From Opisthocomus hoazin (lineage: Eukaryota; Chordata; Aves; Opisthocomiformes; Opisthocomidae), in contig NC_134442.1 in the NCBI RefSeq assembly GCF_030867145.1, forward strand, positions 6,897,001 to 6,961,000: 64,000 nt of DNA, in the 5' to 3' direction. Position numbers and translations under genes: made by a program. Below, one piece after another: positions 54,901 through 64,000 of the stretch. The stretch's first letter is position 1. Each line of letters opens with the position of its first letter. The notes below the pieces were generated by a model, which was not told the DNA's origin, did no database searches, and saw only the letters and a list, made by a program, of their open reading frames with translations.

Positions 54901-55179
54901 CTACAAACAATGTCCGATCCCCAGTCTTTTTTCGCCAGCTCAATTTACTCCACCGTTCCCAATGCTTCAACCCACGGTGACTGAGAGAGGTGCAGGCAGG
55001 ATGGTGAATGGGGGGTTACTGTCAGTACAGAGCATCTCTGCCACTTTTTCTTCCTCACATTTTTTCCATTCTGAAGCACGGGTCCTCTGCACAGGATCCC
55101 ACTGGATTTCAGGTCAAGGCTATGTGTTGTGCATTTCTTCCAATCTTACTTTTCTCATTTAAACTCACAAAATTGCAGA

Positions 55180-55865
55180 CACATTGCAGTTGGAAGGGAC
55201 CTCTGGAGTTCAACTCCCCAGCTCAGGCAAGGTAAGCTAAAGCAGGTTTCTCAGCACCTTGTCTAGGTGGGTTTGGTGTACCTCCATGGCTGGAGGCTCT
55301 GCAACCTCTCTGAGAAACCTCTTCCAGTCTTTGGTCACCCTCACAGTGATAAAGTGTTTTCTGGAGTTCAGATGGAATGTCATGTGTTTTTTTCTGTGTC
55401 CATCACCCCTTGTCTTCTCAGAGGGAACTACCGAGAAGAGTTTGGCTCCCTTGTCTTCATTCCTTCCCATCAGGTGTTTATGCACACTAGTAAGATCCCC
55501 CAGAGCAATTTTTGCTCCAGACTCAGCAGTCCCAGTTCTCTCAGCCTTTCCCTCTATGAAAGATGCTGCTGTCCCTTAATGCACCTTTGTGGCTTTTTGC
55601 TGGACTTGCTTTTTTAGGTCAACAGCTTTATTGAACTAAGAAGCCTAGCACTGGACACATCACTCCAGAGATGTCCTCACCAGTGCTGACTAGAGGGGAA
55701 GGGTCACCCCACTCCATCTGTTTGCAATGTTTTTTCTAACGCAGCACAGGAGGGTATTGGCCTCTGCCAGGAGGGTGCACTGGTGACTCCTGCTCAGGTT
55801 GGTGTTCTCCTGGATCCAAAGGTCCTTCTCTGAGCTGCTATCTCACCACTCAGCCCCCAGCATGA
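55180..55865 (-). mobile_element. CR1 LINE fragment, older subfamily
   Basis: The reverse view of the CR1 3' part: CATTGCAGTTGGAAGGGACC, then GTAAGATCCCCCAGAGC, then CCAGTTCTCTCAGCCTTTCC. On the minus strand [17 protein letters not shown] and HKHLMGRNEDKGA match the CR1 ORF2 C-terminus. The 8-bp terminal repeat is not visible. Confidence 0.75.
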
Positions 55866-55869
55866 TGTG

Positions 55870-56500
55870 GACAGTGTGGCTGGGTCACAGGCTGTCCTCC
55901 CCCAGGGACTCCCTCAGTGGCAGCTGATCCATGGAGATCAGCTCCATCTCTCTCACAGGTCCCACAGTGCTGCAGAGTCACCTGGGACAACAAAGCCCGC
56001 TCCTGCCAGGGCTGCCCAACCCAGGCCTGTTTCTCTCTGGCCTTGGGGACATTAGCTTTTGCTCTTGTTGTGGGAACCTCATACTTCATTGTGTTGCCAC
56101 CTGCCATCCAACCCAGTGTGCCTCTGCTGTGGAACAAAACCTTTCACACAAGGGGTCACATCTCTGGGTACCAGGTTTCCATGTGAAAATCTACCTTTGG
56201 CCCTGGTGCCACAGCTGCAAAGCTGCAGCCCAGATGCACACCAAAGCCCACAGCCTGGGGTGTAAGAAGAGCCATCACAGAGGTGTGACCTCAGTGGAAG
56301 AAGAGCTGAGATGGGGAAGGACAGCTCCCATGGCTCTTGTGGTGGATGGAGATACAACATCCTTAGGAGAGACCGTCAGGGGAAATGAGGAGCCAGGGAT
56401 GCGCTGGGTGATTTCAGGGCAGTTCAGATACATGCAGCTCCTCCATGGGACAGGCAACAGGTTAGGTGGAAGCTGCTGTGTGGGTCCAAGGAGAGGCTAG
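55870..56500. repeat. Diverged copy of a cassette middle segment
   Basis: Parallels 16.44-16.80 and 47.37-47.72 kb: GATCAGCTCCATCTCTCTCA / GATCAGCTTCACCTTCACCA, GGGCTGCAGAG / GTGCTGCAGAG, and CATTGTGTTGCCACCTGCCA / TACATTGCCACCTGTCATCC. A 189-codon plus-strand frame at 55931-56500 is not kept in the paralogous copies, so no gene is called. Confidence 0.5.
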
Positions 56501-56539
56501 AAAGAAGGAGACTGTAGTAGGAGTTCTGTATGCTTTGAC

Positions 56540-57110
56540 CCAACCCAGAAACAGAGCACCCACAAATTCACTTGCCCACTCTCCCTCTGCATCCCCAGCA
56601 GGGCAGGGAAGAAAATAAGAAGCACAAAAGTAAAAAAAGTTGAAAAGGAGAAGCAAAATCTGAGCGTGCCAGCAAAGGAAAATGAGGAATTCATTCCCTC
56701 ACTGCCATGGGTAGGCAGTGGTTTAGCCATTGCCAGGAAAGCAGGGCTTCATCACGTGTGTCAGGGACTCGGGATGACAAACACCATGATCATAAATGTT
56801 CCCCCTTCCTCCGTCTTTCCATGAGGTTTTTTGGCTAAGTATGACATCATGTGGAATGGAATATCCCTTTGGTCTTTTGGGGTCAGCTGTCCCAGCGGTA
56901 CCCCTGCCAACTTCTCGTGTACCTCCAGCCTACTTGCTGGGCGGGCAGAGTGTGAGGAAGAGGAAGCTTTCATGCTCTGCAGCGACTGCTCAGCAGTGTC
57001 TGAAGCATGGGTGTGTTATCAGTGCTGCTTTAGTTACAAATCCAAAGCTGATCACCGTATGGTCTGCTGTGAAGAGAACTAACTGCATCCCAGTCGGATC
57101 CAGGGTGAGG
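56540..57110 (-). mobile_element. ERVL-type LTR, near full length, minus orientation
   Basis: Contains GAGGAATTCATTCCCTCACT, TATGACATCATGTGGAATGG, AATATCCCTTTGGTC, CCAGCCTACTTGCTGGG and, at its end, GAAGAGAACTAACTGCATCC. This is the layout of the bird ERVL-type LTR read in reverse. It is a different subtype from the 24.38-kb copy. Confidence 0.6.
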
Positions 57111-57189
57111 AGTTAGCAATGTCATATTTAAATAACCTGAGGAAATCTGTGAATCCCAGCTACTGGCTCTGATGGGGGATTCCTCAGTC

Positions 57190-57530
57190 TCCTCAGTATT
57201 CACTGGCCAAGTGAGACAGCAGGATGCAAACAATCCAGGAGGTTTCTTGTGGTCTTTGTGGAAAAGTTCTTAGCACAGCTCCAAAATGGGCCACAAAGTC
57301 TGATGCTCACCTGGACGTGGTACTGCCAAAAGACGATGAGCTGGTCAGGGGTGTGAAGACCAGCATCAGCCTTGGCCATAGTGACCATGAAATTTTGGTC
57401 TCTCGGATCCCCAGCTAGGTGGAAGAGAGCAGAAGAGCACAGACCCTGGACATCAAGGAATGAGATGTAGGCCTACTGAGCGCACTGGCAAGTGGGATCC
57501 CATGCGTGCAGTGTCAGGGCCCTGAGAACA
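57190..57530 (+). mobile_element. Old CR1 fragment (endonuclease end)
   Basis: The plus-strand frame reads SLGHSDHEILVSRIPS near 57370-57418. The SDHE run is the catalytic-histidine motif of the CR1 endonuclease domain. It corresponds to the 17.1 and 48.1 kb old CR1 region. Confidence 0.6.
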
Positions 57531-59609
57531 TCCGTAGGCCTTCATGGCCTTGACCAGCCTCAACATGTGTACTGGCCTCCAAACACAGCCATAGACACAG
57601 CTTTGCCTGTCCATGGACTTCCTTGACTTGGGCTTGCAGACTCACTTCCCGGCTTCATTCTTGATCAGATATACAGGGAAATGACACTGTGGCCCTCCAA
57701 GTGCCAGATTCCAGATGATTCACAGAGGCCTCAGGCCTTTCTGCTTTCTTTCTTCCCACCACTTGGTCAGCTTTTGGGAGGAGAGGAACAGGTGAGCTTT
57801 CTGGTGCCAATGATTGAAAGTTGAGGGCACAACCATCACACGTGAAGTGACCTAAAGGCTGTGCTAGTTCCAAACTCTCATATTCAGCTCCTTTCTTTGA
57901 TGCCTTAAATCTTCCACAAAAGCCCCTTCCACCTTGTTCTCCTTTTGCAATTAAATTGCAAGCACCCAAGGAAGAGCCTTGTTTTCATTTCTGGTATCAG
58001 CCTAAAGCATCCCATGGTGGGGAGATCCCAGGAAGCTTGTAGAAGGTGAATGTTCCCAGCAATCCCAGGAGGCCTGCCATACCAATAGCTGTGTTCAGGG
58101 AGCTGCTCAAATGCATCATCTCCATTTCTGTAATGGGGTTTTAAATGCCTGGTTCATGTAGAAACTCCCTCTGTGGATCCTGAGAGTTGCTGCGCAAGCT
58201 GGTCTGAACTCAGAGCTGGCCCTGCTTTGAGCTGAGCACTGGATCTGAGATGTCCTTAACTCCGTTCCACTCTGAGTAGTCCTGTGACATAGAGGCCCTC
58301 ACCTCCAGCTTAATCCCTTCTTTTAGAGCATGTAGAAAGGCACAGTCATGGAAGTGTTGGTGGGGAAGAGACTGTTGGGGGCCTCTAGTGCAGCCTCCAG
58401 TCGGGCTGTGACATTGCAGAGCTGAAACATGAAGAGCTCGAAAGGTAGAGAACACAGCAATGCTCCTCCTAGTCTATTCATTTTTTCCTAAGGCTAAGCC
58501 TAAAGCTCCCAAGAGACACTTTGTGGCTGTTGCTTCTGTCATATCATTGGCTGCTGCAGAAGAGAGCTTGGCTCTATCATCTCTCCAGGGAGCCATGTGG
58601 CCATATCCCTAGGTGTCTCAGGGTCCCCATGGACAGAATTTACAACAGTCCAGCTTTGAAAGTACATGTACTGCCGGTCATGCTCAGTCATGGTGCTTCT
58701 AATATGACCGTAATTAAGCAGTAGCAGATAAGAAAAGAATGCCAGTGTTCACGGAGTTCTAATCAAGGTAGAAAGCACCATGGTAATCGTTGGAGAAAGA
58801 AGGGTCCAAACTCAGCAAATGCAATCATCTCAGTTGGGAAATGGTAAAGAAGACTTGGGTGTTTTTCTTTTCTTTTAACATAGAAGGCTAAATGATGGTT
58901 AAAGAGTAGGACTGGAGAGGTGGGAAGAGTGAAAAGGGAATGAAAGGGGAAGCAAAGGAAATCATCAGGACTGTTTTGAGGTTACCTGTCAAGCAGCCTT
59001 TCATCTGAGCAGCAGGACAAGAAAGCTGCAGCTGGTGTGAATAGACTAACTTCTGACTTGGTCGCGGGGAGCCTGAGAACTTTCCCTACTGTTCTTAAGA
59101 GAAGACCAATAGGGGAAGGAACCCCAGCATCATTTAGGTTTCCCATCTCCTTCACGGGACTTGAGGAGCTCCATGCTCTCTCTTCATGCTCACATCAGAA
59201 CCAGCTGTGGAGTCAGACCATGTTGCTCAAGGCTTGATTCAGTGGTAGCTGGATAGCTTCCAAGGACAGAGATGGCACAACACCTCTGGAAGACCTGCTG
59301 CAATGCTTGGATGCCCTCATGGAGATAAATATTATCCTTATCTTTATCCTGAACCTGCCTTAGTTCCACAAGTTACTATTGTCTGTTATCCTCCTGCCAA
59401 GCACCACCATGAAAAGACTGGCTCCATCTTCCTGAAATCTTCCCCATGGTGACAGACAGGTCGCTCTGAAGTTCTTGAGACCTTCCACTCTCCAGGCTAA
59501 AACAGGCCCTCACCCTCAGTTTCTCCTCCCAGAAAAGTGCTTCAGCCCCTGAGCACCTTGGCGGCCGTGCACTGAACTCACTCCCAGCTATCAAGAACTT
59601 CCCTGCTGT

Positions 59610-60060
59610 GGTGGGTTGACTCTGGCCAATAGCCTAGCAGCCACTCAGTTGCTCACTCTTTCCTTCCCTTCCCCAGTGCGACAGGCCAGAGAACAGGAAG
59701 AAATAAAGTGTGAAAAGTTTCAGGTCAAGATAATAATACTTTAATAGGGGAAGAAAAGAGCCTAAAAAGACCTCACCAAGTGAAACAAAGACCATCCTTC
59801 ACCAACTCGCACAAGCAGACTGATGCTCTACCACTCTCCGAGCAGCAGATTCCTTGAACACTAAAAACTTCCACATCCTTCTTCCTCTGTCCCAAGTTTT
59901 TATTCCTCAGCGTGAGGCCATACAGTATGGAATATCCTTATGGTCAGTTTTGATCAGTGGTGCTTGCTGTGTCCCCTCTCAACTTCTTTCCAGCTGCCCA
60001 CTTACTCACTGGGAGGGAGCAGAATGAGAAACCGAGCAGGCCTTGACACTGGGCAGACAT
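59610..60060 (-). mobile_element. ERVL-type LTR, C2 counterpart
   Basis: GGTGGGTTGACTCTGGCCAA, then AGTATGGAATATCC, paired with the 24.38-kb LTR in C1. Confidence 0.55.
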
Positions 60061-61179
60061 GGAAGAGCAATAGCCAAGACACTGGTGTGGTATGAGCATT
60101 GAATTTTCTTGACTCCAACGGGTGTAGGAAATGGCCATCCTTCAGGACGTCTGGTTGTCTGGTCCAGCAGAGAAGCCATGCTGGGCTGGCCTTTATATCT
60201 TAGGATAGTAAGACCTGCAGCCCATGGAGGACCACAGTGGAGCTGGCTCCTGGCAGGAACTGCTGCCCATGGAGAAAAGCCCATGCAGGAGCAGGTTTTC
60301 TGGCAGGAAAAAGCCCATGAAGGACCAGGTTTTCTGGCAGGGGACCCACGCTGGAGCAGTCATTCCTGAAGGACTGTACCCTGTGGAAAGGATCCACTCT
60401 GGAGCAGTTTGTGGAGAACTTCAGCTGGTGGGAAGGACCCACAATGGAGAATTTCAGAAACAGAGTGTTATGACCTGACTGCACCTCCCATTCCACATCC
60501 TCCCTATGACACTTGGGTGTTAGGAGTTAGGAGTGAAGTTGAGCTTGGGAAGAAACGCATGAGGAGTCAAGGATAATTCCCTCTGCTGCCCCACAATGCC
60601 CCAGTATGTCCCAGTGACCTCCAGGTAGGGCATGACTCCTTCACCACTGCTCTCTCAGCCTGATGGATCAACTGTTTTTTAACCCTTTCTTTGTAAACCC
60701 TTCCAGACTGTAATGGCCTAACCTGGGAAAAAGGACGTTGAGGAAGACCATGTCAGAAGGGTCAAAAATGGCATCCACTGTTCTTTACTCTTGCACAAAT
60801 GCCGATAATTCATCATGATGGCAATCAGGTTTCAGAGGCATGATTGACCCATCATCAATCCATGCTGACTGCTTTCGGACACATTCTTCTTTTTTAGGTG
60901 CACAGACATGCCAAAGTGTCCTTGTACAGCCTGGGATTCCCTGGGGTGACTTTCTGTCCTCTTTCAACAACAGGCGCAACATTGCCTTGTCCTCACTCAC
61001 AAGAGCCCTCGACCAACGCCAGGAAGCTTTGAAAGGGATATTCCAAAGAAATGTCGATCTCTCCCTATATCTTCATTACAGCTATTTTACCTGCTAAATA
61101 GTGTATTGAATTTCTCTAAATTTCATACAATTTCATCTGTCTTGACTATTTCTAAAGTAATTTTTTGAAGATGCAGGCT

Positions 61180-62759
61180 GCCTAGACAAAGGCCCTTTCC
61201 ATTTTTGTCCAGTTTTCTCCTCCCTTTACTCTTTGTGCATTCAGATTCCTATCACCTACTGAGCTGCTGTTTTGACATCAGGGAGTTAAAAGTTTGCCTG
61301 CCTTTCAACAGTCTAATTGTCTCCTTAGCCAACACTTTAATTATATTTATAACTATTTTTTTCCCTCTACCTAGCTACAATACTTCTCATAAGATTATGC
61401 CTTACAGGAAGGAAACCTCATTAGAAGTAGGTTGTAATTACCATTTGTTTGCACTGTGTGTTTTGTTTGTTGAACTTGATTTTACTTTAATTTTTTCTTT
61501 TCTTGCAAATAGCAAAGCTCCTGTTGTGCCTGTGTGCAGCCAGCTCTCTATGGAGAGGAGGTGGGAGATGGTGCAATGGAGCTGTAACATCCAGTTACAG
61601 AGATCAGTGGAGAAGGCTGATGCAAAGAGCAGTGACACAAGTCCCAGGTGGCCAATGAGAGAAACAATGGGATTGGGGAGGTGAGGAGAAAACTTGTCCA
61701 CACAGTGTCAGACCTCAAGGGACTTCTTCTCCTACCTGTCCAGCCCTCCTGAGGAGGCACCATGGATGAGTATCACTTGGAAAATTTTTCTACCACTAAT
61801 TCTGTAGACTGAAGAGCAGTTAAAAATATCCCTTAAAATAGAAACAAGATTATTTTTAGGCACAGTATGACATCTTTCTCCTTACCTACACACGAAAAAA
61901 TCCAATTAACTGTACAAGTCTTGAAGAACTGAAGAAATTTACAGGAGCTTGTTAGCTTAGCACTTTCTGTATTGTAATGAGTCCCACGGGGTATTTCGTG
62001 TGCAGTCCATGAACCTCAGATGCTGAGAGGATATAGAAAGACCTACTCAAGAAGTTCGCAGCAAAACTGAAAGTACCTGGAAGCATTGATTGGCCCCACT
62101 GAGGGCCATTACTGACAAAGCCTCCCCAGGGACTCCTTAGAGTAGAGAATTGGAGGCCATGATTGCACGTAGGCAGAGGCAGTCTGCAGGTGGCTGCAAT
62201 GCTGAGAAAACCCTCTGCCTGCTTTATGAAGCAGAAAGGCCAAGGGCTGAGCCCCAGGCCCTGGGAAGGCAGATCCTGTCCCTCACGTGTGGCTCAGGGC
62301 TCTTCTTGGGGACAGTTGAATGTGTGGGTGAGCAATGACCATTGCAGGAAAATTCTGCGACACTTCTTAGCCTCCCTAAGAAGACGCGATGATGGAACAC
62401 AGTTCAGAGCCTTTAAAGAAAATTTCTTCTGGTAGTGATCAGTGTTAGAGGCAACTGCCATATCGTAGCCAAGGGGACAAAGCCCTTGCTCCTGTTGAAA
62501 CTGTTAGCCCTGCCAGAGTCCTTAGCTACCTTTACTGCAGGCTGTCCTACACTGTCCCATGCCCACACTTCTTTCCATTCAGCCTGTAGTCACACATCTT
62601 TACTTCCTACCCAGTGCTCACACCAGCATTTCCACGCCTTCACTGATATCTGTCTACGCTCACTGGCTTTTCTCTGAATTTCGAATACATGGTCTGATTC
62701 AGTCTCCCTTCACAACAAGGATACCCTTAGAGGGAGACTTCGTAGTCTTCACCTCTAGT
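61180..62759. repeat. Low-copy block B, copy 3
   Basis: Paralogue of 25.87-27.54 kb. The minus-strand frame at 61438-61701 reads DKFSPHLPN then ASAFSTDLCNWMLQLHC and ESWLHTGTTG. Its first codon is GTG rather than ATG, so this copy has no conventional start at that place. The opposite strand is open too (MERRWEMVQWSCNIQLQRSV). Confidence 0.55.
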
Positions 62760-63230
62760 CTGAACCTTCCAAGCAGCATTTGGTGAAGGTTTCCTTGCCT
62801 TCTCACTGCCAGGAAAAGATCCATTATCTCTGAAACAACCCTTCAGGCAAATGCAATCTACTACTTTAGTGCCCTCAGCCTCCACAAGACTAAAGAAGCC
62901 CAGATCTCTCAGCCTCTCCACAGAGGCTGTAAAACCCATCCTGGCAGATCTCCTCTAGAACCTTTGTTGTTCCTCCCCATTATTCCAGAATAGGGAGCCT
63001 CACATGCAGACATACTGGTCCAGATATGGCTACACCAGTATTGAGTCAAGAGCGGTGATAAGTCCCCGCTCTCGTTGGCGACGCTCCTCCTAATGCAGCC
63101 CTGTATGCTGTTGGCCTTATTCACTTCAATCACACACCACTCACTCATATGGCATCCCTTGGAATGCCCAGGCCCTTCTCCTCAGGGTCACTCCTGAGCT
63201 GTTCAGGTCCCCACCTGCCCACAATATTTT
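62760..63230 (-). mobile_element. Old CR1 fragment, C2 counterpart
   Basis: GACTAAAGAAGCCCAGATCT, CTCTAGAACCTTTGTTGTTC and TGCAGCCCTGTATGCTGTTG, paired with 27.54-27.99 kb. Confidence 0.6.
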
Positions 63231-64000
63231 GAGTTATTCTCCCCTTTCAAATGGTTTGCAACTTCTTGTACAACTTCATCGGGCTTCTACTGCCAAATCT
63301 AAAAGATTCTCAAAATCGTCCTCAGAGTGAAACTCTAATTTAAAAACTTCTAATGTGTGTGTACCAGATTTGTGGTGCCTCTGAGAAGACAGCAGAATGA
63401 GGAATTGCGGGACACTACTGATAAAAGAAGGAGACATCTCTTCAATGGAATTGTTGACCAACGGAGGAATTGTCATGTTGACAAGATTGGAAACACCAAA
63501 TGAAGGTGCAAAGGAAGCCAAACTAGGGCCAGGGAGGAAGGGGTAAATAGAGATGGGCTGCTTGTGTGGAAGCGTACAAGGATGGTCAAGGAGAAGAAGC
63601 TGTGAGTGAGACACAGCTGAAGCCAGGACAGTATCCACCCCTTTTTGTATAAAATACAAATTGTATAAAATCTACATCACGCTCAGATCCCACACTTTCC
63701 AATTTATTACCAGCACTTTTCCTGTCTTCTGATTTACACACAGAGATAGTATTCCTTACCAGATGGGGCATGCCTCTAAAGTGGTCGTTGAGTTCACTTA
63801 GCCCAGGACTTTGGTCTCTGTCTGTCAGTAACAATCTTTCAGGGCAGGAGAGATGGTGTGTGCTGTTGGATGGTCACATGCTGCATGTGGGATGATAATA
63901 GAAGATTGGCAAGGAGGATTGTAAACACTCTCAAATGACTTGCATCTGGGGTGTGAAAAAGACATATAGCATACTAATCATTGTTTAGTCTTGTGTGCTC

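Larger units (their letters stand above)
57784..64000. repeat. Segmental duplication block C2
   Basis: Direct copy of C1 (22.07-29.1 kb), still homologous at the window end (TTGTTTAGTCTTGTGTGCT). It lacks the CR1 found in C1 near 22.9 kb and most of the LTR found near 28.4 kb. No functional gene recognised. Confidence 0.85.

Noticed and set aside
55931-56500. 189-codon frame with many Cys, Gly and Trp
   Set aside because: The paralogous segments at 16.4 and 47.4 kb do not keep this frame. It lies between CR1 and LTR debris.

Overview
The window looks like avian genomic DNA. It has five olfactory-receptor (OR) loci of the bird-expanded OR14-like (gamma-c) type, many CR1 LINE copies with the bird-type 8-bp 3' repeat (CACAGAAT on the opposite strand), and decayed retroviral LTRs and pol of the kinds common in birds. 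There is no operon structure, no rRNA and no tRNA that I can see. Assignments to named families rest on recognition of motifs, not on a database search.

Layout. 1-453: tail and LTR of an endogenous retrovirus. 1.19-2.01 kb: frameshifted OR pseudogene of a different (OR6/OR11-like) family, minus strand. 3.7-4.6 kb: OR-1 (minus). 4.6-8.0 kb: its duplicated upstream cassette. 8.0-11.7 kb: CR1, decayed ERVL-like pol plus LTR, CR1. 12.3-13.2 kb: OR-2 (minus), with a long upstream cassette to about 19.8 kb that carries a young CR1 nested in an old CR1. 20.7-22.1 kb: LTR and CR1. 22.07-29.1 kb: low-copy duplicated block C1. 31.9-32.9 kb: OR-3 (minus). 35-40.9 kb: repeat-rich spacer. 41.8-42.7 kb: OR-4 (minus) with upstream cassette to 49.6 kb. 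50.15-52.85 kb: the same cassette inverted, leading into OR-5 (plus, 52.9-53.8 kb). 54-57.5 kb: LTR and CR1 debris. 57.78 kb to the end: block C2, a direct second copy of C1.

Gene status. OR-1, OR-2 and OR-3 have intact single coding exons of 307-311 codons with the hallmark OR motifs. OR-4 is open but has DHY in place of the DRY G-protein motif and ends three codons early. OR-5 is open but lacks the ATG seen in its paralogues and has lost the conserved TM3 disulfide cysteine, so it is probably a pseudogene. Each coding exon has a pyrimidine-rich AG just upstream of the start, which suggests an untranslated 5' exon, and a poly(A) signal 165-250 bp after the stop.

History. The OR plus about 3-6 kb of upstream DNA is the unit that was copied. 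CR1 insertions present in one paralogous block and absent at the matching place in another give a relative order of events. OR-4 and OR-5 form a head-to-head pair at the ends of a roughly 12-kb imperfect palindrome. No pathway beyond odorant reception is encoded. The rest is mobile-element sequence and unassigned spacer.
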